Assembly: GCA_963854735.1 (NCBI GenBank)
Contig: OY978097.1
Location: forward strand, 2,418,001 to 2,482,000
Origin: Marvania coccoides
Lineage: Eukaryota; Chlorophyta; Trebouxiophyceae; Chlorellales; Chlorellaceae
Length of the DNA: 64,000 nt
Reading direction: 5' to 3'
Shown: positions 1 to 9,909 of the stretch, piece by piece
How the letters are laid out: each line of letters opens with the position of its first letter
How positions within the stretch are numbered: position 1 is the stretch's first letter
The notes under the pieces: model-generated
What the model was told of the DNA's origin: nothing
The model's database searches: none
The model's input: only the letters and a program-made list of their open reading frames with translations
Position numbers and translations under genes: made by a program

Positions 1-2
1 AT

Positions 3-215
3 GCAGAACAGGAGGAAAGGAAGAATGAAGATGACAATTGGAGAAGTGGGAGCGGCGGCAGCTATGATGAAAGAGAGAATGAAAGGGCAGAGGAGGAAGT
101 TTGCTACGCGGAAGAAGCTGAGAAACTGCTGGCATCGGTGGCCGCGCTCCACCCTGAGCTGGAGTTCAAGCCAGCAGACTTGGCGCATCCTAAGAATTCT
201 TGCATTATAATTTGA
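3..215 (+). CDS. 3' end of an unidentified gene
   Basis: The open frame runs in from the left edge in the third frame and stops at TGA 213-215, giving 70 residues. It starts with a highly charged Glu/Arg/Asn-rich stretch, continues as an amphipathic segment (AEEAEKLLASVAALHPELEF) and ends NSCIII. This reads better than the ATG-initiated frame at position 1, which is Arg/Lys/Trp-rich. The last four residues, CIII, fit a CaaX box that could be prenylated; that is inference only. I do not recognise the family, and most of the protein lies outside the window. Confidence 0.45.
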   Translation, partial: AEQEERKNEDDNWRSGSGGSYDERENERAEEEVCYAEEAEKLLASVAALHPELEFKPADLAHPKNSCIII

Positions 216-489
216 TTTTATATTTTGTTTTATAAATGGAGCTTTTGGCATTCCGAGCATGCATGATGGCTCAGGAAGCCCTGTCGCCGTGAATTTTGAA
301 TTGCAGCGCGATAAAGACGCAGTCAACGGATTGTAGATCTGTAGAGCTGCGTTGACTTTCGAAAAAGAGAAAAATAAGCTCGTCTGACTAGCTTTGCAGC
401 CCATATACTTAACGCATAGTCGTTAACGAATCTGAATCGCATCAAGCTATTGCCCCCCTTCCTTGACTCGGAAAAAATAATAATTAGAA

Positions 490-3400
490 ATGCAGGAGCC
501 CCGCAATATTGGCGCCGATCTTGCCAAGAAGCAGGAAGACGATGCTCTTAATTTTTTTTGCAGCACTGAAAAATCATGTGATGCGCCACCGACGCCTGAA
601 GCGCCCCAAAATGGTTGCTGTGAGACTCCCGATTTGCAAAATTCGGCCGATGCAGAGAGAGCGCGGCGCGCAGACCTAGTAAGCTTTAAAATATTTCAAA
701 AATGTGATTATAATTCTCAATTGAAGACACTCAAAAGTAATTGCTTGGTTGTGCAGGTGCGAGCTACCGTCGTCGTGCGGGTGGCAGAGCTGCTGGCGGC
801 CAATCCTGGGCTTCCCAAGAAGTCTCTTTCGGATCTGAACGCACAAGCAGTAAAACTGTGCAATTCTGGAGACTCCACAGGGTCTCTGGCTGCCTACCGC
901 ATTCTATTCACCCGCGCCTCCCAGCTCAACCTCACCCATCCTGAGCTCTACGTCTGCCATTCCAACTATTCTGCGGCGTGCCTGAGGCTGGAGCTCTTTG
1001 AAGAGGCGCTGGAGCACGCAGGGCACGCCGCCCGCCTGGCTGAGGCTTCCTTGCGAAGGTGAATTCCCATTCCGCTTTGAATTTTTGAAATTGTAATTTA
1101 AGGCTGCTCTCCCTGCCGCTTAATGCAACTGTAGGAATTGCAAGGGAATTGCAAGCTACGTTAAATCGTTTGTGCGCAAAGGCCAGGCGCTCCTGGCCCT
1201 CCGCCGCCACCGCGAGGCGGTGACCACTTTTGAGAGCGGCCTCGCTGCAGACCCCTTCAACCCTGAGCTGAAGCTGGGGCTGGAGCAAGCCAATCAAGGC
1301 GTGCTGCGGGACCTCACTGAAGGTAAGTAACACAAAGCTGGCTGCGTTCAACATTCCAAAAAACTGACGTGTATTTTTGCATTATCCGCCCAGGCCGTGG
1401 CTACGAGCACCGCGCCATCACGTACCCCGAGTCGTCTCAGCGCATCACTTTCCACCCTTACGCCGCTCCCCTGCACCGCGTCCGCAACGAGGACATGCTG
1501 CCGGTGCGCCTGCTGACGCCTTTCCAGGCTGAGAACGATCACAACATCAAGGACACCTACAACTACGTGACGGTGCAAGCAGACATCCGCATGCCCACTC
1601 GGACCTTTCGACAGCTGGAGGACGCGTACTTCAACTCGCAGTGGAAGGCGGCAGTGGAGGGGGCGGTGGCTGCAATTGAAGACACCGGCACCGACTGCAG
1701 AGTGCTGAATTTGGGGGCTGGCGCAGGGACGCAAGCGGTTTTGGCGCTGAAAGCAGGCGCGAGGCACGTTACCGCGGCTGAGCGCTGGCTGTACATGGCG
1801 CTGGCCTGCAAGGAGACGCTCGTTGAAAACTCGATTGAGGAGGGGAACTACAGCGTGATCTACAAGCGCCCCACGGACCTGAAAATAAAAGAGGACGTCC
1901 CGGTGTGCTGCAACCTTCTTGTGGCCAACGTCCTCGACGAAGGCAAGTTATTTTTTTGGCCCCCCTCCTTGTTGTCGTGCGCTGGCTTTCTCAATACTAA
2001 ATCCCTTTTTGTGCAGGCCTGCTGACGTCGGGCATCATTCCCGCTGTGAGTCACGCGCTAGGCTCGCTGACAATCCACGATGCCGTGGTTCTGCCAGCCT
2101 CTGGCACGGTGTACATGCAGGCGGTGGAAGTGCGGACAACCGACGTGTGTGGGCTGGATATGAGCGCAGCCAACCTGTACCGCTGGCATCCAGGCCACGT
2201 GACAGGACCTCCTCTGGACTCTGGCGCCGTGCGCCCGCTGTCTGCACCCGCTGCAGTGTGGTACTTCGATTTTGGCTCGCCTCCTGAGCGCAGCGAAGTT
2301 AAAACCGTCGACATAGATATTACAACCGATGGGAGGTTCAACGCCGTCATGTTCTGGTACGATCTGCACCTCTGGGGGGACGTGCACCTCAGCACCGGCC
2401 CAGAGGCGGCGGCAGCGGCGCCAGGGGTGCGCCACCTTCAGCCTGCGCTGCAGTATCTCGCAGGCGAGCTGCGGGTGGACGCAGGCACGGTTCAGCCTCT
2501 GATTTTGTCCCACAACACTGTGGGCATGCGGTTTGACATCGAAACTGCGGACTATCTGCACCTAATGAAGCCAGACGCTTCATTCCCGCACCGCCACTTC
2601 AACATGCTGGCAGATCAAGGCAAGCTGTAATTTGTTGTTAAATTGTATTATTCACATGCCTCATATAATTAAATTTTGTGCTACCATCATTCAGGGCGCC
2701 TGGCTGCGTATGACCGCGCTATCGCCCGCGCCGTTGCTCGGCGTCGCGCAGCAGACGGCGAGGCCCACGTTCTCGACATGGGCACCGGCACAGGGGCTCT
2801 CGCTCTCATGGCAGCTCGCGCTGGCGCCACCTCCGTGGTGGCCTGCGACCTGCACGAATCGCTGTGCGACGTCGCCCGCAAGGCCGCCGCTGCCAACGGC
2901 CTGGCCAAGAACGTCTCTATCGTGCACAAAGACGTGGCTATGTTGCAGCGCGGGCGGGAGGTGCGCCCATTGGGCGTCAACGTGGTCGTTGCCGACATGT
3001 TTGACGCGGGTCTCACAGGCGATCAGTTCCCCTACTTGCTGGAGCTGACAAGGAAGAAAGTGGTGCAGCCAGGGGCTACCGTGGTGCCTGCAGCTGCCAC
3101 CATGTATTGCATGGGCATTGAGGCGCTGACTTCAGAGGTTTCGGGCGTGTCTTTGGCCTCCTTCAACGCCTACCGGTGGGACGCTGACTACGCCGCCGTC
3201 AAGCTGGCAGACGTGCCCCACCGCCGCCTTACCAAGCCCGCTAAAGTGAGCGAGCTGTTCTTCGACGGCCAGAAGAGGTCCAGGGGCAGAGACAGCCTGG
3301 TGAAGCTGGAGGTGGTGGCGGCGGGGACTCTGAATGCAGTGGTGTTTTGGTTCGACCTGCACATGGATGACGTGGAAACCATCACCAGCGGTAAAATCGA

Positions 3401-4134
3401 CATTTAATTATTTTAATCTCCAATAATATCTTAGATTATCGCTGAATCTTGTTTTTTGTGCAGCTCCCGAAGGGATCGGAGGCGGCGGGCTTGCCGTGGG
3501 CGAAACTGCCTCAACTAGCGACTCTGCGTCTGCCGGAAGCAGTGAACACTACTGGGGTCAAGCCCTGCAGTACCTGGACCGCTGCGTCAACGTGGAGGCC
3601 GGCTCGAAAAGTGAGTTTTGCAGTATTGTTTAATTTACTGCATCCCCATTATAACAACATTTTTCTTTGCAGTTACCCTTCTGGCCAAGCGCGAGGGATT
3701 CAAGACGCGCCTGGCTCTGCGCCCAGGGGTGGGAGAGTGGGTGGGGCGCGCTCCCTGGAAGGTGGAGTGGGGCGGCGGTGCGTCGGTGGAAAACCCGCAT
3801 TTTCAGCGCGTCCACTACTGCGAGCTCCTGGTAAGAGACTCGAACTTACTTATCTAATTTTTACATCGACCCCCTTCTTAAATAAACACTGTGGCCTCCT
3901 ATCTATTCGCAGGTCCGCGATTTCCTCATGCGATGCAAGTCCAAGCGCTTCCCTTCCATCCAAAAGGATCTTAACTTGGTACTGGCGCACTGTGGCTCCC
4001 TGTTTCTGGACCCTGCCGCGCTGGGGGAGACGGGCCACGAGCTGGTGGTACTTGAGAGGCTGCACACCAACCCTGAATTTTCGCCGGGAACAAGCCTGGA
4101 GGCGCTCACCCGCAAACCGCTGCGTCGCTGCTGA
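490..4134 (+). CDS. PRMT9: PRMT9-like protein: TPR region plus two methyltransferase modules
   Basis: Nine exons: 490-678, 757-1058, 1135-1322, 1394-1942, 2017-2619, 2695-3390, 3464-3610, 3673-3830, 3913-4134; 1017 aa, all phases closing. Residues ~65-225 are TPR-like helices. Two class I AdoMet-binding modules follow, with motif I VLNLGAGAGTQAVLALKAGA in the first and VLDMGTGTGALALMAARAGA in the second. TPRs followed by tandem PRMT modules is the architecture of PRMT9, which symmetrically dimethylates arginine on a splicing factor in animals. The two glutamates of the PRMT 'double-E' loop are replaced in both modules (N and S in VANVLDEGLLTS; D and D in ADMFDAGLTGD), so activity is uncertain. 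Introns 1943-2016 and 2620-2694 use GC donors. Intron 679-756 is 78 nt, in frame and stop-free. The gene is convergent with the CapA-like gene, 122 bp away. Confidence 0.85.
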
Positions 4135-4256
4135 TTTCTTTTTGAATTTATTGTTTTCTTTACTTCTTGATTTCCGCAAGCTTATTAATTTTATCAACGC
4201 TTGTAAGGTAGTATTTCAAGCTGCTGGCGACATTCATTCTGATTGCTAGCCAAGTG

Positions 4257-5362
4257 CTATCCCAGCAAGGGAATGGCAAGGCCACGAGAGGACTCCCACA
4301 TCGTCATGGTTCCCAGCTCCCTCGACAGCCGCTGCACGGTGCGCGTCACCCAGGCGCGGTCCTCCCCTGTCGCCCGCCGCACTGACGAAAAGTAAGGGGG
4401 GTGGGGCGTGGGAAAGTCCCTGCACCATGTGTGCACAATGTGCGTGGGAATGAGCTCCAGCGCAACAGGGCGACCGTCCTCCAGCTTCAGCTCATAGATG
4501 CACCCCAGGTCATTGTGATAGTCCTCATCCAAAGCGTAATCGTCAATAAATCCGCCCGCTCCGTAAATGATCGGCCGCCCCTGTCGCACCTCGATGCCCT
4601 GTACGTGATGCGCGCTGTGTCCAAACACAACGGAAGCCCCGAAGTCTACGAAATCGTGCGCCAGCTGCTGAATGTCCGCTGAAGGCTGCCACGCCCAGTT
4701 GGGCCCCCAATGAATGAAAACAATCACCATGTCGGACTTTTCAGACGCGCCCCGCAGCTGCTGCGCTAGCTTGTCACGGTCGTAAGCCCCAGGGTCGATG
4801 AAATTGATGCCCCGCTTGTTCTTTTTCGCCGCCCATTCCTCATAGTGATCCGAATACGCGAGAAACGCCACCTTCACGCCGCCCTGCTCCACAATCACAG
4901 GCTCCGCCGCCTCCCCAGCATACCCCACGCCAGCGTAGGCGATGCCGTGTGCATCCAGCGTGCGCGTGGTCTCCACCAGCCCCGGTTCAAAGTAATCCAG
5001 GGAGTGGTTGTTGGCCAGACTCACAAAGCGGAAGCGGGCAGCACCCAGAACGGGAGCAACGTGGCGCGGGCTCAGTTTGAAGTTGAAGGTCTTGGGGGCT
5101 GGCTTGGGGTAATCGGTGACTGCGCACTCCAGGTTGGCCGTCACCATCTGCTGCTCAGGGAAGCCTGGAGGGGCGAGGAGCGGCAGCGTGTCGCCCCACA
5201 CAGCCTTGGGGTCAGCAAGCACGGCGAACTGGGCGTCCACGAGCCTGCACTAGGAAAGAAACACAACTTTGTTTTCAAATATATTTGTCTGTTTTTCCTC
5301 CAACCAGGTCACCTGCCCAGCATTGTGTCACCAAGCAACACAATGGTTTTCAGCTGCTTCAT
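4257..5362 (-). CDS. CapA/PgsA-family metallophosphoesterase-like protein
   Basis: Two exons on the minus strand: 5362-5313 (50 nt) and 5244-4257; 345 aa. The short first exon supplies MKQLKTIVLLGDTMLGR, with the GD.MLGR motif that opens CapA-family (PGA_cap) domains. Downstream are TANLECAVTD, LANNHSLDYF, IVFIHWGPNW and VFGHSAHHVQGIEV, the usual Asp/Asn/His blocks of this calcineurin-like fold. Bacterial relatives take part in poly-gamma-glutamate capsule synthesis; the eukaryotic substrate is unknown. No signal peptide or membrane anchor is seen, so it is probably soluble. The intron argues against bacterial contamination, although the family is mainly prokaryotic. Confidence 0.85.
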
Positions 5363-5510
5363 GTTTGTGTTTCAAAAAAAAAAAAGTTAAATTAAAGCAA
5401 TTTTGTTGTCCAAAGTCTTGGCCCAACAGTGGTGACGTGGGAAAACGGTCAGATTGACCTCTGCAGTGCGCGTTATTTCACATTTTAATTGCTTGACAAA
5501 TCTTTGAAAT

Positions 5511-6397
5511 ATGGGAGAACCTCAGCAGCTTCGCGCTCTGGTGTTTGGGGCGACCGGCGCTGTAGGTGCGAGGTGATCATGCTCACCTATTTTTATGTTT
5601 ATTTCATACCACGAATAACTGTTAAAATGCAGGAAAGGAGCTGGTCCGTCAGTTGGTAGCTAGCCCGCGGTGGAAGAGCGTCACCACTGTCGGCCGTCGC
5701 CCGGTGGAGGACGTGCTTGAGCAGTCCCCGCCTGGAAAGTTGAAGCAGCTTACTATCGACATGGATGCCATCGAAAACGACCCCAGCGTATCCACAGTGC
5801 TTTCCTCAGGCGTGGACTCCGTCTTCTGCGCTTTGGGCACCACTCGGGGCGTTGCAGGCAGCGCCGACGCCTTCCGCAAAGTCGACCTTGACTACGTGGC
5901 GGCGGCAGCTCGCGCCGCCAAAGCCGCAGGCGTGCCGCACTTCAGCCTGGTCAGTGCGCAGGGAGCCGCCCCCAACCTCTGGGCCTCAGACCTCAAAGTG
6001 TTCCACGGTCTTTTGTATGCTCAGACCAAGGGCAAAGCGGAAGAGGCGAGAGAGAATACGCAGTTTTTAAGCGCTTTCAAACCCTTCAATTTAGCTCCGT
6101 TTTAACAGCACTTACCAGCCGTTCTCTCACGCTGTCCCTCCTTTCTTTCTATGGTTGTCCTGTCAGGCGGTCAAGGGCCAGGGGTTTTCCTACACCACAT
6201 TCATGCGGCCGGGCATGCTGGACCGCGGCGCCATGGCGCGTCCCTTTGAGAAATTCTTCTCCAACATGATGGCCAGCGTCAAGGCGTCAAAGGTGGCTGA
6301 GGCCATGGTGAAGGACGCGGAGCAGTTTCACAGCGGAGCGGTTCCTGGAGGCGTCAAGGAGTTCAGCATGAAGGACATCCAGCAGTTTGAGGTATAA
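5511..6397 (+). CDS. HTATIP2: HTATIP2/TIP30-like atypical short-chain dehydrogenase
   Basis: Three exons: 5511-5565, 5633-6045, 6167-6397; 232 aa, close to human HTATIP2 (242 aa). The Rossmann start is LRALVFGATGAVG, a GxxGxxG NADP-binding loop interrupted by intron 1. Later are VDSVFCALGTTRG, HFSLVSAQGA and the catalytic-type YAQTKGKAEEA (YxxxK), then TTFMRPGMLDRG. The family is NAD(P)-binding; its substrate is unclear, and in animals it affects nuclear import and transcription. The second intron (6046-6166) needs a GC donor (GAAGAG|GCGAGA) to keep EEA-VKGQGF in frame, and no GT alternative gives a continuous protein. An AATAAA lies at 6554, about 155 bp past the stop. Confidence 0.85.
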
Positions 6398-6622
6398 AAG
6401 TGGGGCTGTGCTAGCTGGCTGGCTGATGGAGTTGGAAAGCAGTGCACAGTGAGCAGCATCGGCCACCCCTGGGCTGGGCGCCGACAACAAGGAATGAAGA
6501 CCATTTGATTTGACGACCCTCAAAAATGGATGTTTCTGTTGATTTTTTCAGTTCAATAAAATAAAGTTGTCATAAAGTCGGACATTTGAAAAAGATTGTC
6601 AATTTCTCCGTCGGGAATAAAC

Positions 6623-7335
6623 ATGGCTGCTTTGCACGGAGAAATGGGGATTTTAAGGCAGCAGTGCTTGCGTTTTGGGGGCCGTGCTGGTCCCCAAAGA
6701 CTCGTTGTCACCGCTAGATCCACCGGAATGCGCGAAATCCCCGCCACAGCGACTTCTTCCGCCACAACAGCATCGACCTCGAGCTCGATCACAGTGCAGG
6801 CGTCGACTTCACCCAAAGACTATCGCGTCTCGCTCTTTGGTGAGATCAATTGTTTTGCTGTGAACAGAATTCCCGCTTTGCCTGCGAATCTCTCATTTTT
6901 TTATATCTTTCTCGTCCTTCACCGCCCGTCAGCTGGCACCTAATTAAAGCAGTTTGTTGGAAGTAATTCAATCGATAGCCAATTATTTCTCCCCCTCTTC
7001 CCCTCCCAGATGCACTCAAGTTCAACGGGCCTGCGCCTGAAAAGATCAACGGCCGGCTGGCCATGGCACTGCTCTACCCTGCCGTCTTGAGAGAAATGGC
7101 CACCAACGAAACCCTGCTCACGCAGCTCACCAACCCTGAGGTGGACTGGCGGGCGGCTGTGCTGGCTGTCGCGGTCGTCTACGCCACGCTGGCACCCGTG
7201 CGGAAGGGCGTGAGGGATGAAGACTTTTGGGTGTTCACAGTGAAGGCTGAGAGGGTCAACGGGCGGCTGGCAATGCTGGCGTGGGCCACTTTGATATTCC
7301 TGGAGGAGTTTTACGCGCACTCTTGCTTCTTTTGA
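6623..7335 (+). CDS. ELIP-like light-harvesting-superfamily protein (plastid)
   Basis: Two exons: 6623-6839 and 7010-7335; 180 aa, about ELIP length. The first ~65 residues are Ser/Thr/Ala/Arg-rich and acid-poor, as in a chloroplast transit peptide. Two chlorophyll-binding helix motifs follow: PEKINGRLAMALLYPAV and VKAERVNGRLAMLAWATLIF, with a hydrophobic helix between them (WRAAVLAVAVVYATLAPV). This three-helix pattern with paired E-(K/R)-(I/V)-NGRLAM motifs is typical of early light-induced proteins, which bind pigments and protect thylakoids under light stress. The ATG at 6623 starts the best transit-like sequence. AATAAA occurs 40 bp past the stop. Another LHC-like (LIL) protein is the alternative. 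Confidence 0.85.
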
Positions 7336-7465
7336 GTTTGATTTTTGACAGGAACAACATCTCTTAAATTTATGAATAAATATTATACATTTCATTTGAT
7401 TCTTTTCATAATAATAATACATTTAAATATCAGTATAGCATCATAGTGCTTAGACGACCGGTAAG

Positions 7466-8548
7466 TTATACTGGGTAGCCCACCCACTGCGTCACATCGA
7501 TGGCTGCCAGGAATCCCGCTCGTTTGATGGCCTCCATGCCCATCGGAGCATCTTCATACCCTACACAGTACTGGGGTTCCACGCCAATGAGCCTGGCAGC
7601 TTCGAGAAAGGGCCCAGGGTGGGGCTTCTCGTGCACCACGTCCTACAACACGCCATCGAAGAAGAAAAGTGTTAAAGTCATGGCACGCGCGTGAATGAGA
7701 TACAGCCACACGTTGCAGCTCATTTTTTCTTTCTGAAAAAACAACAGCTATAAATTGAGCGCACCTCGCAGGTTACTATAGCATCAAAAAAATCTGCAAC
7801 GCCCGCTGCCTGCATGGATGCCGTGACCTGGCGGCGGGTGCCTCCCGTGGCCACAGCGACAGGCAGCCCTGCCGCCTTTGCCGCTTTTGCCACGTGCAAC
7901 ACCATTTCGATGGGTTTGGTGTTTACGGCCATGGCTACAAAAAGATCCTGGGCAAATGAAAAGCGAGGGGCAGGGTTGTTGACATAATGTAAATTAATAA
8001 TACTATTACTCGTTTATGACTTTTCTTGAGGGTTTCATATCGCCATGCTATGTTTGAACACCTATTCAAATAAACAATTTAGAGCATTTGATTAACACCT
8101 CCCTTTCTTAAATATGTTCCTCGCACCTGTTTCCGTCGCACAGCTGAGGGGATATCGACGTCTGTGATGCCCCGCCGCTCGCACAGGGTCTGCATGATAG
8201 CCGTGGGGGGCTTCCCGCGCATAGCCAGCACCTCCTCCTTGGTGGTGATCACTCCATGCTCCTCCGCTGTCTGCTTCCATGCTGCCCAATGCAGAGGCGT
8301 TGTGTCTAACACTGTGCCATCTGTGCCCGGTTTCATAAAGTAGGAATGAGGTTGAGGTTGAGCACCAAATATCTGTTGAGAATAAAAAAATGAAGTTCCT
8401 ACCTAGATCAAAGACAAGGCCTGCGAGCGGAATAGAATATGGAAACAATGTGAACAATTTTACATTGTTAATGCAAGCAATTTAGCTTTAGAATTTGAAT
8501 GAACGAACCTTTTGCTCCAGCCGGATAGAGGTCACCATTTGCACTCAT
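7466..8548 (-). CDS. HAD-superfamily phosphatase, beta-phosphoglucomutase-like
   Basis: Five exons on the minus strand: 8548-8509, 8420-8403 (18 nt), 8320-8127, 7947-7765, 7642-7466; 203 aa, every junction in phase. Joined exons 1-3 give GLVFDLDGTVLDTTPLHWAA, HAD motif I with the nucleophile Asp and the acid/base Asp. Exon 4 gives PVAVATGGTRRQV (motif II, Thr in ATGG), exon 5 gives HEKPHPGPFLEAA (motif III Lys) and VGYEDAPMGMEAIKRAG (motif IV). The helical cap after motif I fits the beta-PGM/GPP/CbbY-like subfamily, which acts on sugar or polyol phosphates. No targeting peptide is evident. The 18-nt exon carries the catalytic FDL; see findings. Confidence 0.88.
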
Positions 8549-8695
8549 TCTAAGCTTCTTTTACAGTAATTTAAAGGTCCTGTCTTGAGCACAGATGAAT
8601 GAAAACACGAAATTTTGTTGCAGCCCAGAACTCGGTTCGGGCCACAAAATTCCCCTTGCAGCATCCGCGTAGTGTGTAAAATTCTATAAAAAAAT

Positions 8696-9711
8696 ATGCT
8701 TGCTTCCCCCGCCGTGAAAGGCCTCTTCACCAGGCCCGCCGCGCGCGTCCAGCGACTTCCTCTGCGATCATCTCCTGGCAACAAGCAGCAGATCAGAGCC
8801 ATGACCTTCTTTGGCGATCTCTTCAATGGGAAAAAGGAGAAAAAAGAGGTGGGTACCTATGTATAATAGACAGGCCTTGAACACGAAGCGACGAAGTAAA
8901 AATGCAAACCTCTCACCGCCGCTTCTGGAAGGCGCTCAATCTCTGTGCTTGGTAGACTGCTCCTGGGAGGGCGTGGCGACGCGATGAGAACGTTTCAACT
9001 TTTCAATTTACTCTACCAAAATTTTCACAGCGTTCCTTGAATACACAAAAAAATCAACATAACAATGTATTCCTCCCCCCGAGTCCACACTTGCAGGGCA
9101 AGAACGACGGCGTGCTGCAGTGGGCGCGCGCCGCCAAGCCCGGCACGCAGCTGGTGCCGCCCTCGCCCGAGGGCCAGGAGGCGGCCACCTTTGCGGGCGG
9201 GTGCTTCTGGGGCATTGAGCTGGCGTACCAGCGTGTGCCTGGCGTGGGCCAGACCTGGGTGGGCTACACTCAGGGAGAGGTGCCCAGCCCCACCTACGAG
9301 GCGGTGTGCTCCGGCCGTACTGGCCACACCGAGGCAGTACACATGTTTTACAACCCCGCTGAGGTGTCGTACAAGCAGCTGCTCGATGTCTTCTTTGAGC
9401 GCACCGACCCAACCACCCTCAACCGCCAGGGCAACGACGCCGGCACGCAGTACCGCTCCGGGATCTACTTCCACGGCGAGGCGCAGCGGGCGGAGGCGGA
9501 GCGGGCGATGGCGGAGGTGCAGGCGCAGCTGGACGCCGGTAGGTTCCCCCGCAGGGTGGTGGGCAACAAGGTGGTGGTGGAGCTGAAGCCAGCGGGCGAG
9601 TTCTGGGCGGCGGAGGACTACCACCAGCAGTACCTCAGCAAGGGGGGCCGGATGGGCATGGGGCAGTCGGCCACCAAGGGGTGTACCGACAAAATCAGGT
9701 GCTACGGCTGA
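8696..9711 (+). CDS. MSRA: Peptide methionine sulfoxide reductase MsrA, probably plastid
   Basis: Two exons: 8696-8848 and 9097-9711; 255 aa. The enzyme reduces the S-epimer of methionine sulfoxide in proteins. The catalytic motif is FAGGCFWGIELAYQ, followed by GVGQTWVGYTQGEVPSPTYE, SGRTGHTEAV and the DYHQQYL block. The C-terminus GCTDKIRCYG carries the recycling Cys residues and closely resembles plant plastid MsrA. The first exon encodes ~50 residues rich in Arg, Ser, Pro and Lys with almost no acid until its end, consistent with a chloroplast transit peptide. The intron is phase 0, between KKE and GKND. Confidence 0.93.
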
Positions 9712-9909
9712 AAGAGGCTGCATGACAGTCTGACGAGTGAGCAAATGTCGCGCCCCTGCCATTGCACTTTTCCCCCTTTACTTTCCTCTTCTGTTGACCA
9801 TCCCTCCAAGGACTTTCCATTATCAACAACGATAACGTACACACACTTCTATTGAAAAGTTCAATACAACAAAAGGGGTTTAGGGAGACAAATTATTATG
9901 CGCCGTATT

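Noticed and set aside
679..756. Reading the PRMT9-like 78-nt insert as normal coding sequence
   Set aside because: It is AT-rich with consensus GTAAG and GTGCAG ends, and removal gives a smooth join, so it was treated as an intron.
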